From Persephonella sp. (lineage in GTDB: Bacteria; Aquificota; Aquificia; Aquificales; Hydrogenothermaceae), in assembly GCA_027081375.1 (NCBI GenBank), contig JALWKR010000238.1, positions 1 to 11,775 on the forward strand: 11,775 nucleotides of DNA. The letters are read 5' to 3'. Shown here in pieces: positions 1 through 6,145 of the stretch (positions are counted from its first letter, which is position 1; the number at the start of each line of letters is the position of its first letter). The notes beneath the pieces were generated by a model. The model had not been told where the DNA came from. It did not search any database and was given only the letters and a program-made list of their open reading frames with translations. Position numbers and translations under genes: made by a program.

Positions 1-90
1 GAAGATGTTATAAAGAACTTACAAACGTATGAGAATATTGATGAAGTTAAAAAATATTTAAAAGAAAATCCTGATATATTTCCTGTGTAG
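1..90 (+). CDS. C-terminal end of an unidentified protein (partial)
   Basis: An open frame runs from the left edge to a TAG stop at 88-90 and encodes 29 residues ending in NPDIFPV. The tail is Lys/Glu-rich and looks helical (DEVKKYLKE), as in its neighbours. I do not recognise the family and too little is present to assign a function. The stop lies 3 bp from the stop of rnhB on the other strand, so the two genes converge with almost no spacer. The call rests on the open frame reaching the edge and on this tight packing. Confidence is moderate. Confidence 0.5.
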   Translation, partial: EDVIKNLQTYENIDEVKKYLKENPDIFPV

Positions 91-93
91 TGT

Positions 94-669
94 TTATTTT
101 AGATTAAAAGATAATCTGTGGATAGGAGTTAATCCAAACTCTTTAATCTCTTCCTTATGCTTTTTTGTTGGGTATCCTTTGTGTTTATCAAATGAATGAG
201 GATATATCTTTGAAAACTCTTTCATTATTTCATCTCTTGTAATTTTTGCAATTATAGAAGCTGCAGCTACAGAAAGACTTTTCTCGTCTGCTTTTTTTAC
301 TGATATATGAGGAAAAGGATTAAATTTTACATAATCAGTTATTATAAAGTCATAAGGATGCTTTAAATCTCTTAAAGCCCTTTCCATAGCTAGCTTTGTA
401 GCCTGATATATGTTTATCTTATCTATTACAGAGCTGCAAACAACTCCTATTCCTATAGCAATAGCTTTTTCTTTTATCTCTTTAAAGAGTTCTTTTCTTT
501 GTTTTTCTGTTAGTTTTTTTGAGTCTTTAAACAAAAATGGCTGAATATCTTCAGGAAATATAACAGCAGCAGAGACCACCGGACCAGCTATAGGGCCTCT
601 GCCTACCTCATCTATTCCTACTATATATTTATAACCTCTTTCATAAAGAGATTTTTCAATTTCCAGCAT
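94..669 (-). CDS. rnhB: Ribonuclease HII
   Basis: This 191-residue protein is a type 2 ribonuclease H. It cuts the RNA strand of RNA-DNA hybrids and nicks 5' of single ribonucleotides misincorporated in DNA, starting ribonucleotide excision repair in the cytoplasm. The four acidic catalytic residues are visible: D20 and E21 in GIDEVGRGPIAGP, D112 in TDY, and D128 in KKADEKSLS. The family motifs DSKKL (49-53), AAASIIAKITRD (135-146) and HKGYPT (163-168) follow; Y166 matches the conserved tyrosine that reads the ribose. Length is typical (about 190-210). The ATG directly abuts the rplS stop codon (TAA then ATG), and the only Shine-Dalgarno-like site (AAGGA) lies about 16 nt upstream, so translation is probably coupled to rplS. 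Assignment is very secure. Confidence 0.97.
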   Translation of the reverse strand: MLEIEKSLYERGYKYIVGIDEVGRGPIAGPVVSAAVIFPEDIQPFLFKDSKKLTEKQRKELFKEIKEKAIAIGIGVVCSSVIDKINIYQATKLAMERALRDLKHPYDFIITDYVKFNPFPHISVKKADEKSLSVAAASIIAKITRDEIMKEFSKIYPHSFDKHKGYPTKKHKEEIKEFGLTPIHRLSFNLK

Positions 670-1074
670 TTATTTATTTTGTGCTTCCTTCGCTGCAGCA
701 GACTCTTCTGCCCTTTTTCTGATTTCCCATTCTTTGATTTCTTTAATCTTAGCAGCTTTACCTCTTCTTTCTCTAAGGTAGTAGAGTTTAGCTCTTCTAA
801 CTTTACCTCTCTTAGTAACTTCAATTTTGTCAATAGAAGGACAAGCGTATGGGAATATTCTTTCTATTCCTACTCCATAAGACTCTTTTCTTACTGTAAA
901 CGTTTTTCCAGTTCCACTTCCTGAAATTCTAATTACAACACCTTCAAAAACCTGAATTCTCTCTTTATTTCTTTCTTTTACTTTTACGTGAACTCTAACA
1001 GTGTCTCCTACTCTAAATTCAGGAATATTTTTTGGCATATAAGCTTCTTCTATTTCTCTAATTAATGCGTGCAT
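670..1074 (-). CDS. rplS: 50S ribosomal protein L19
   Basis: L19 is a large-subunit ribosomal protein at the interface with the 30S subunit. The signature is clear: IREIEEAY near the N-terminus, then [50 protein letters not shown] and [19 protein letters not shown]. With the start at 1074 it has 134 residues. That is longer than the usual 115-120 because of an Ala/Lys/Glu-rich C-terminal tail of about 20 residues, as in some thermophiles. An in-frame ATG at 1086 would add MEEQ, but its first codons (ATGGAGGAACAA) contain GGAGG at 1084-1080, which sits 5 nt before the ATG at 1074. No Shine-Dalgarno precedes 1086. I therefore prefer 1074, whose N-terminus MHALIREIE also fits the family. It is the first gene of an rplS-rnhB operon. 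Confidence 0.96.
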   Translation of the reverse strand: MHALIREIEEAYMPKNIPEFRVGDTVRVHVKVKERNKERIQVFEGVVIRISGSGTGKTFTVRKESYGVGIERIFPYACPSIDKIEVTKRGKVRRAKLYYLRERRGKAAKIKEIKEWEIRKRAEESAAAKEAQNK

Positions 1075-1079
1075 TTGTT

Positions 1080-1084
1080 CCTCC
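1080..1084 (-). promoter_or_regulatory. Shine-Dalgarno site that sets the rplS start
   Basis: GGAGG on the minus strand, 5 nt upstream of ATG 1074-1072. It lies inside what would be the first codons if the ATG at 1086 were used. This decides between the two candidate rplS starts. Confidence 0.7.
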
Positions 1085-1109
1085 ATTTTATTAAATTTTG
1101 CAAAACAAT

Positions 1110-1138
1110 AGTTTAATACATAGCTTATTTAATTTCAA
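1110..1138 (-). promoter_or_regulatory. Predicted sigma-70 promoter of rplS-rnhB
   Basis: On the minus strand, TTGAAA (1138-1133) and TAAACT (1115-1110) are separated by exactly 17 bp. They match the -35 and -10 consensus at 5/6 and 4/6 positions. Transcription would start near 1103, giving a leader of about 30 nt before the preferred rplS start, too short for a riboswitch or a large autoregulatory structure. The call rests on the sequence match and position only; the region is AT-rich, so chance matches are possible. Confidence 0.5.
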
Positions 1139-1225
1139 ATATTTTCATTTTTGTAAAAGAAATCTATTTTCTCTTGATAACGTATAGATTATGCTTAAAA
1201 TTATCATAATAAAATTAATAAAAAC

Positions 1226-1254
1226 TTGCTTTCTTTGGATTCTTGTTTTATAAA
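1226..1254 (+). promoter_or_regulatory. Predicted sigma-70 promoter of the SnoaL-like/nrdR operon
   Basis: TTGCTT (1226-1231) and TATAAA (1249-1254) are 17 bp apart on the plus strand. Transcription would begin near 1261, leaving about 20 nt before the TTG start at 1281, just enough for the strong Shine-Dalgarno at 1265-1272. Hexamers, spacing and distance to the gene agree. I saw no recognisable paired NrdR boxes here. Confidence 0.55.
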
Positions 1255-1264
1255 AATTAAAAAC

Positions 1265-1272
1265 AAAGGAGG
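1265..1272 (+). promoter_or_regulatory. Strong Shine-Dalgarno for a TTG start
   Basis: AAAGGAGG ends 8 nt before the TTG at 1281. This near-perfect match to the 16S rRNA 3' end supports the TTG start in the absence of a nearby ATG. Confidence 0.75.
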
Positions 1273-1280
1273 TTTATAAG

Positions 1281-1694
1281 TTGTCTGAAGAAGCAAATCC
1301 TCAAAAAAAAGTTGGAAGGTCTCCTGTACAGGAAACTATTGATAAATGGATAGAAGCGTGGAATGAGCATAATTTAGATAAAATTATGGAAGTTTATGCA
1401 GATACTGCTGAACTTTATGATCCTAAAATAAAAGAAGTTTACCCAGAGTCTTTCACTTTAGAAGGTAAAGAAAATATAAAAAAATATTTTTCAATAATTC
1501 TTAAAGTTTTTCCAGAAATGAAAATAAAACCCTTAGGTCTGTGGATAAAAGGAAATGATGCTCTTTTAGAGTATTATATTTATACAAATCCAGAATCTAA
1601 AGTTGATGTTGTTTCTAAGTTTTATCTAAATAAAGACTATAAAATTCAAGGACATTTTGTTTATTACGGACTTTCTTATAAAGAGGAGATTTAA
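1281..1694 (+). CDS. SnoaL/NTF2-like domain protein of unknown role
   Basis: This 137-residue soluble protein has the alpha+beta cone fold expected of the SnoaL/NTF2-like superfamily. Residues 15-47 give the helical start (VQETIDKWIEAWNEHNLDKI) followed by YADTAELYDP, the characteristic W..AWN.hdld....Y..D...yDP pattern. A helix at 61-77 (EGKENIKKYFSIILKVF) and alternating strands to the C-terminus complete the domain. Members range from polyketide cyclases and ketosteroid isomerases to binding proteins without catalysis, so the substrate cannot be named. The first 14 residues are polar and probably disordered; no signal peptide is visible. Translation starts at TTG behind AAAGGAGG. The stop is 2 bp before the nrdR start and nrdR's Shine-Dalgarno lies in this gene's last codons, so the two are co-translated. 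Confidence 0.8.
   Translation: MSEEANPQKKVGRSPVQETIDKWIEAWNEHNLDKIMEVYADTAELYDPKIKEVYPESFTLEGKENIKKYFSIILKVFPEMKIKPLGLWIKGNDALLEYYIYTNPESKVDVVSKFYLNKDYKIQGHFVYYGLSYKEEI
1684..1688 (+). promoter_or_regulatory. Shine-Dalgarno for the TTG start of nrdR
   Basis: AGGAG inside the last codons of the SnoaL-like gene, 8 nt before the TTG at 1697. It fixes the nrdR start, which gives the canonical N-terminus M-K-C-P-x-C. Confidence 0.7.
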
Positions 1695-1696
1695 TA

Positions 1697-2152
1697 TTGA
1701 AGTGTCCCCAGTGTGGCTCGTTTAAAGATAAAGTTGTTGATTCAAGACAGTCTAAAGATGGAACCGTTATAAGAAGGAGAAGAGAATGCCTTGAATGTGG
1801 ATATAGATTTACAACATATGAAAGATTTGAAGAGGAAAAGATTATTGTTAAAAAGAAAAATGGCAGTACAGAACCTTTCTACAAAGAAAAGATTATCAAT
1901 GGTATAAGGCTAGCTTCAAAAAATAGGCCTGTTTCAGAAAAGCAGATGGAAGAGATAGCAGATGAGATAGAAAAATATTTAATAGAAGAAGGAAAACTGG
2001 TAGTTGAATCAACAGAAATAGGAGATTTGGTTCAAGAGAGACTGAAAAAAATAGATGTTATTTCTTATATAAGATTTAAGTCTGTTTATAACGAGTTTAA
2101 AGATTTAAGAGATTTTGAACAAACTCTTAAAGAGATTGAAAATATAGAATAG
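1697..2152 (+). CDS. nrdR: Transcriptional repressor NrdR
   Basis: NrdR is a zinc-ribbon/ATP-cone repressor that senses ATP and dATP and represses ribonucleotide reductase genes by binding paired NrdR boxes. The zinc ribbon is complete: C3 and C6 in MKCPQCG, C31 and C34 in RRRECLECGYRF, with the conserved VVDSR and basic RRRR stretch (26-29) that contacts DNA. The ATP-cone spans about 49-139 (VKKKNGSTEPFYKEKIINGI through IRFKSVYNEFKD). Its 151 residues are normal for the family. The start is TTG, fixed by the zinc-ribbon N-terminus and by AGGAG 8 nt upstream. It sits between a SnoaL-like gene (2-bp gap) and a phosphoribosyltransferase gene (41-bp gap). No ribonucleotide reductase gene is in view, so its targets lie elsewhere. 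Identification is very secure. Confidence 0.97.
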   Translation: MKCPQCGSFKDKVVDSRQSKDGTVIRRRRECLECGYRFTTYERFEEEKIIVKKKNGSTEPFYKEKIINGIRLASKNRPVSEKQMEEIADEIEKYLIEEGKLVVESTEIGDLVQERLKKIDVISYIRFKSVYNEFKDLRDFEQTLKEIENIE

Positions 2153-2193
2153 AAGTTTAATTTTTTAAATAAAAAAACACATAAGGAAAGAAA

Positions 2194-2853
2194 ATGTATA
2201 TATTTGAAAACAGAGAGGAAGCTGGAAAGCTTCTTGGAAGATTGCTATCTCAATATATTGAGAAATTAGGTTTATCTCCTGATGATACTATAATTCTCGC
2301 TATTCCAAGAGGTGGTGTTCCTATTGCCTATTATATTTCTAAAGAAACAGGAATTCCTTTTAGCTTAGTTATAACTAAGAAGATAGCAATGCCTTCAAAT
2401 CCAGAAGCAGCCATCGGAGCTATAGCTCCAGATGGGACATTTATGTTAAGTAGCTATGCTTACTATCTGTCAGATACTCAGTTAGAAGAAGCAAAAAAAA
2501 TAGCTTTAAAAGAAGCTGTAGAAAAACAAAGGAAATACTTAAAAAGAGAACCTGATTTAAAAGACAAAAATGTTATTATTGTGGATGATGGTATAGCTAC
2601 AGGATACACAGCTATGGTTGCTGGGCTGTATGCAAAGAATAAAGGAGCTAGAAAGATTATTTTAGCTGTTCCTGTATGCCCAGAGGATAGTATAAATAGA
2701 GTTAAAGATATTTTTGATGAAGTTATCTGTTATGAAAAAGTTGATACGCCATTTTTTGCTGTAGGAGCATTTTACAGAGATTTTCATCAGGTATCTGATG
2801 AAGAAGTAAAAGAGTATGAGGAAAAAGCCCTAAGAGAAGGGCTTTTTATTTAG
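2194..2853 (+). CDS. Phosphoribosyltransferase, COG1926 type
   Basis: This 219-residue protein is a type I phosphoribosyltransferase-fold protein. The PRPP-binding loop is clear at 127-139: a hydrophobic strand, then DDGIATGYT. PRGGVP (38-43) is the usual pyrophosphate-side loop, and KKIAMPSNPEAAIGAI (62-77) and FFAVGAFYRDFHQVSDEEV (187-205) are typical of the COG1926 'predicted phosphoribosyltransferase' group. Substrate and pathway of that group are not established, so a purine or pyrimidine salvage name would be a guess. A Shine-Dalgarno AAGGA (2183-2187) precedes the ATG by 6 nt. It is the last gene of the plus-strand operon; its final codons form the terminator hairpin and overlap the end of gspD by 8 bp. 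The neighbouring nucleotide-pool regulator nrdR makes a nucleotide-related role plausible but unproven. Confidence 0.88.
   Translation: MYIFENREEAGKLLGRLLSQYIEKLGLSPDDTIILAIPRGGVPIAYYISKETGIPFSLVITKKIAMPSNPEAAIGAIAPDGTFMLSSYAYYLSDTQLEEAKKIALKEAVEKQRKYLKREPDLKDKNVIIVDDGIATGYTAMVAGLYAKNKGARKIILAVPVCPEDSINRVKDIFDEVICYEKVDTPFFAVGAFYRDFHQVSDEEVKEYEEKALREGLFI
2822..2847. terminator. Bidirectional intrinsic terminator inside coding sequence
   Basis: AAAAAGCCC (2822-2830), an 8-nt loop and GGGCTTTTT (2839-2847) form a perfect 9-bp stem. The flanks give a U-run on either strand, so the hairpin can end transcription from both sides. It lies inside the last codons of the phosphoribosyltransferase gene and ends on the stop codon of gspD, so it would serve both convergent operons. 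Confidence 0.85.
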
Positions 2854-5011
2854 TTATTTTTTCGTATTTTTGGAATATGTTTGTAGTTTGTATAAATTTT
2901 CTTGTAAGTTCATCTAGTTCATCAGAGTTATCAAGAATATAAGGAGTAATTTGTATAATCAATTCTGTCTTTTTTCTCTCCTTTGATCTTATTTTGAAAA
3001 GATTTCCTAAAATTGGAATATCTCCAAGTACTGGAACTTTATTTTCCCCACCACCTTCTGTTTCGCTTATTAATCCTCCAAGTAAAACAGTTTCTCCTGT
3101 TCTTAGAGTAACTTCTGTACTTATGGATCTATTTAGAATAATAGGGGAGTTTAGTCCTGGAGCGTATCCTTGTACTTCACTTAAAGATTGATTTACTTTA
3201 ATTCTTAATTTCCCCTGAGATGTTATTGTTGGGGTTACATTAAGATTTACACCTGTTGAACGATACTGAATATTTCTCAGTATACTAGGCTGATTTCCTG
3301 CAGCAAGATCTGGAGAGGTTGATTCGCTAGTAACAACAGGAACTTGAGTTCCAACGTTTATGTTTGCTGATTTTCCATCTAGAACAACAATATGTGGTGT
3401 TGATATTATGTTAACTAAGTTCTTACTTGCAAATGCACTTAAAATAGCCTGAAATCTACCACTAGTACCTGTTAATGTATAAAGAACCCCTGCAGCCCCT
3501 GTGGCACCGCTACCAGATAAGAAATTTATATTTCCTATAAGGTCACTACTTGTGTGTTTTAAATACCACTCTAGTCCGTATTTTAATTCATCAGAAAGAG
3601 TTAGTTCAGCAATGGTAACTTCTATAAGTATCTGTTTTGGAGGCGTATCAATCCTTTTTAAAAGTTGTTTAATTTTCTTCCAGTCTGAAGGATAAGCTGA
3701 AATAATTAGGGTGTTTCTCTCTTCGTCTACAACTACATTAAAGCTTTCAAAAGGAGATATCGAAGATTTCGAAACTTTTGTCTGTTTTTGTTTCTGAACA
3801 GCTTTTTTCTTTGTTTTCTCCTGTGTTTTTGGAGTTTGTTTTTGTGTAGAAGGTAAAGCACCAATTAGTTTTTCTAATATTTCTTTCACTTCTTTTGCTG
3901 ATCTGTTTTTAGTTTTGTAGGTAAATAATCTTACGTCTTCTCCTAAAGATTCTACTGTATCTATCTTTGATGTCCAGAATTTAATAGTGTTAATCCACTC
4001 TTGCTTTGGTGAAACAACCATTACTCCATTTATTTTATCTAAAGGTACTAAAAGAATTCCGTTTTTATGGATATCGTTAGATATAGGAATGCCAACGTTT
4101 TTTATGATTTTTTCTATCTCTTTTTGGAACTCTTCAGGAGTAATATATTCAAGTTTTATAAGATAAATATATTTATCTTCAAAATAAGGTCTATCTAAGA
4201 CTTCTATTAATTTAATTATTCTTCTTAACTCCCTAGCCTCACCAGATATAAGAATTCCATTTGCATAGTACAGTCTAGTATATAAAACACCTTTTTTACC
4301 ACTAAGAAACAAACCTAAGGTGGACATTAGTCTCTGGGCATCCACATAATAGGTAGGGATAATTAACGAAATTTTTTGATCATCAGGAATATATCTTGGA
4401 ATAGTTCTTCCAATAACAATACTATCTGAGTAAACAGATAAAGAAGTTTTTTGTGATTTTTCTATTTTAAATATCCCATTATCATATTTTACTGAAATTT
4501 GATATTTTTTTAAAAGATTTATAACAAAAAGAAGAAATGCTTTGGGTTTCATAGGTTCAACCATATTTATGGTTATCTTGTCCCTTATTCTTTGAACATC
4601 AGGGGAAACTATATAATTCACATTTAGGATTTTTCCAAAAACAAGATTTATAAAGTCATATATAGGAATATCTTCAACAGAAATCTGTACGTCTCCTGTA
4701 ACAGGAAGTTTTACTTGAGAAATTGTTTTAATTTTTTCTTGAGACGCAGATATTATACCTTGAGGTTTTTTGACAATAGATGGGATTTTTATTATTTCCA
4801 GCTTGTATCTTTTCTTTTCTTCATTCTTCTTATTTTCTTTAAAAGATATTTGTTTTTCTTCCTGTAATTTTCTTTCTTCTTTAGATTTTATCTCACTGTA
4901 AACATCTTTGAATACTGGCGGTTTTTTTGTAGATTGGACTTTATAAGAACAGGATGTTGTATACACAGCTAAAGAAAGTAGGAAAAATCCTAACAGAATA
5001 TACTTCCTCAT
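2846..5011 (-). CDS. gspD: Type II secretion secretin GspD
   Basis: GspD forms the outer-membrane gate of the type II secretion system. Residues 1-20 are a signal peptide; C21 after TTS may be lipidated, but the lipobox is weak. A Lys/Glu-rich linker (22-100) precedes N0 (about 103-185, VQISVEDIPIYDFINLVFG). N1 (about 215-275) and N2 (about 281-350) follow. N3 (about 359-456) carries a Lys/Gln-rich insertion at 387-417. The secretin barrel runs about 459-693 (ILIEVTIAEL, ISTPHIVVLDG, TGETVLLGGL) and contains the signature VPVLGDIPILGNLF (659-672). Only about 28 residues follow, so there is no long pilotin-binding S-domain. AAGGAG lies 8 nt before the ATG, and the start overlaps the gspC stop (ATGA). 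It is the last gene of the operon. The 721 residues are slightly long for GspD. A type IV pilus PilQ is less likely given the gspK neighbour. Confidence 0.93.
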   Translation of the reverse strand: MRKYILLGFFLLSLAVYTTSCSYKVQSTKKPPVFKDVYSEIKSKEERKLQEEKQISFKENKKNEEKKRYKLEIIKIPSIVKKPQGIISASQEKIKTISQVKLPVTGDVQISVEDIPIYDFINLVFGKILNVNYIVSPDVQRIRDKITINMVEPMKPKAFLLFVINLLKKYQISVKYDNGIFKIEKSQKTSLSVYSDSIVIGRTIPRYIPDDQKISLIIPTYYVDAQRLMSTLGLFLSGKKGVLYTRLYYANGILISGEARELRRIIKLIEVLDRPYFEDKYIYLIKLEYITPEEFQKEIEKIIKNVGIPISNDIHKNGILLVPLDKINGVMVVSPKQEWINTIKFWTSKIDTVESLGEDVRLFTYKTKNRSAKEVKEILEKLIGALPSTQKQTPKTQEKTKKKAVQKQKQTKVSKSSISPFESFNVVVDEERNTLIISAYPSDWKKIKQLLKRIDTPPKQILIEVTIAELTLSDELKYGLEWYLKHTSSDLIGNINFLSGSGATGAAGVLYTLTGTSGRFQAILSAFASKNLVNIISTPHIVVLDGKSANINVGTQVPVVTSESTSPDLAAGNQPSILRNIQYRSTGVNLNVTPTITSQGKLRIKVNQSLSEVQGYAPGLNSPIILNRSISTEVTLRTGETVLLGGLISETEGGGENKVPVLGDIPILGNLFKIRSKERKKTELIIQITPYILDNSDELDELTRKFIQTTNIFQKYEKITK

Positions 5012-5607
5012 TTTTTTAACTCCTTGTTTAACTTTTTCTTAAATTGCTCTAAATTAACATAGAAAACTTTCAATTCAAGAGTCTCAAACTTGTCTTTCCC
5101 TATAGGGAACTTAACATATATTTTACTTTTTGTTATTTTATCTATTAATAGATTATCGTTTAGTTTATCTCCAACTGTAACTATTTTATATTTTGAAGTT
5201 TTTAGCTTTGGATTTACAAAAATAGCGAAAGGTTTTTTGTTTATTATAAAAACTCCATAAAATTCCCATATTTCGTTCCTGTCTTCAGGATTTATTATTG
5301 CTTCTCTGTTTCCTCTTTTTTGAATTCTATATTCTACATAATGTTTTTCCTCTTTTTTTTCTTCTTCCTTTATTTGTGGTTTTGGATATCTCCAAAGCTC
5401 CCAATTTCCTAGGATATCTACTGCATCATTATCTTTTTGAGCTATTTTTATGTACTTGGATATATCTTCAATATTAAGCTCACTTAGTTTAAATGAAATT
5501 TGCGTTTCTGGCTGCAGTTCTTTATTTTGAAGCAAAAAATCTATTCCTACATATATACCTGTTACTACAAGGGAAAGTGTTATTAAAAGTACATTTTTTT
5601 TACTCAT
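5008..5607 (-). CDS. gspC: GspC-like inner-membrane component of type II secretion
   Basis: GspC links the inner-membrane platform to the periplasmic N0 domain of the secretin. This 199-residue protein has one N-terminal membrane segment (5-25), a charged linker with a Glu/Lys run (79-88), and a C-terminal beta domain (about 112-181). That domain follows the GspC homology-region pattern: WEFYGVFIINKKPFAIF, then VTVGDKLNDNLLIDKITKSKIYVKF, then an LELKVF strand. There is no PDZ or coiled-coil domain after it, so the protein is shorter than enterobacterial GspC (about 270-300) and resembles PilP in layout. It overlaps gspD by 4 bp and the upstream gspM-like gene by 8 bp. The call rests on pattern plus position beside gspD; full-length similarity looks weak. 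Confidence 0.72.
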   Translation of the reverse strand: MSKKNVLLITLSLVVTGIYVGIDFLLQNKELQPETQISFKLSELNIEDISKYIKIAQKDNDAVDILGNWELWRYPKPQIKEEEKKEEKHYVEYRIQKRGNREAIINPEDRNEIWEFYGVFIINKKPFAIFVNPKLKTSKYKIVTVGDKLNDNLLIDKITKSKIYVKFPIGKDKFETLELKVFYVNLEQFKKKLNKELKK

Positions 5608-6145
5608 TCTTTTTCTCTTCTTCCTTTCCTTTTATTCTGTAACCTGAGGCTTTAAATGAGAAAAGAAGACTTAAAGGTCGTGTTTTTCCAATTTCTAAAT
5701 TTTTTAAGTTTATAAGTTTATCTCCCGTATATATTTTATAAAAGAATGTAGCTATAATTGGAGGAGAAGATTTTACACTAGCAGAGACAGGAAGTTCTAT
5801 ATATGTATCGTAAATTAAAGGCTCATCCCAAGAAGCACCTAAAAAATTTGCATCAGCTTTTTGGGCAATGTTTTTCAAGAACGTTTGAATTTCACTTTGA
5901 ATTTGTGAATTGTTTTCTCCTTTAAATAAAAACTTTTCATTATTTTCAGCTACTTTTATAACATTATCTATTTTCTGTAAAATAGCATTTTTTTTAGCTT
6001 TTATACTTTCCTCTTTTTGAATTTTCATATTTAAGAACTTTATTTCCTCTTTGTAAGAATTTATCTGTTCATCAAGATCTGATGAGAAAAACACATATAA
6101 GGTTATACTTATCAATAAGATTAGAAGCTTTTTATTTCTTTCCAT
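5600..6145 (-). CDS. gspM: GspM/PilO-like inner-membrane assembly protein
   Basis: This 181-residue bitopic protein has a short cytoplasmic start (MERNKK), one membrane helix (about 6-21), a predicted coiled coil (22-68, rich in Glu/Lys with regular Ile/Leu) and a periplasmic alpha/beta domain (about 80-172). That is the layout of GspM and of its type IV pilus counterpart PilO, which pair with GspL or PilN to hold the assembly platform. The C-terminal tail is highly charged (KGKEEEKKNE). It overlaps gspL by 14 bp and gspC by 8 bp. Sequence in this family diverges fast, so the call comes from topology, length and position between L and C. An equally correct name would be PilO-like. Confidence 0.68.
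   Translation of the reverse strand: MERNKKLLILLISITLYVFFSSDLDEQINSYKEEIKFLNMKIQKEESIKAKKNAILQKIDNVIKVAENNEKFLFKGENNSQIQSEIQTFLKNIAQKADANFLGASWDEPLIYDTYIELPVSASVKSSPPIIATFFYKIYTGDKLINLKNLEIGKTRPLSLLFSFKASGYRIKGKEEEKKNE

Noticed and set aside
101..117. Small inverted repeat AGATTA/TAATCT near the convergent end of rnhB
   Set aside because: The 6-bp stem has a single G-C pair and no U-run on either side, so it is not a convincing terminator.
621..924. Open frames on both strands overlapping rplS and rnhB
   Set aside because: They are out-of-frame or antisense shadows with low-complexity Ser/Phe- or Lys-rich translations and no supporting start signals; rplS and rnhB explain the region.
2153..2193. 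Terminator or separate promoter between nrdR and the phosphoribosyltransferase gene
   Set aside because: Only A/T runs with no G-C stem, and the best TTGAAA match lacks a good -10 partner; I treat the three genes as one operon.
2994..3695. Two antisense open frames inside gspD
   Set aside because: They lie fully within the secretin domain coding sequence, which is conserved; no ribosome site and no recognisable domain.
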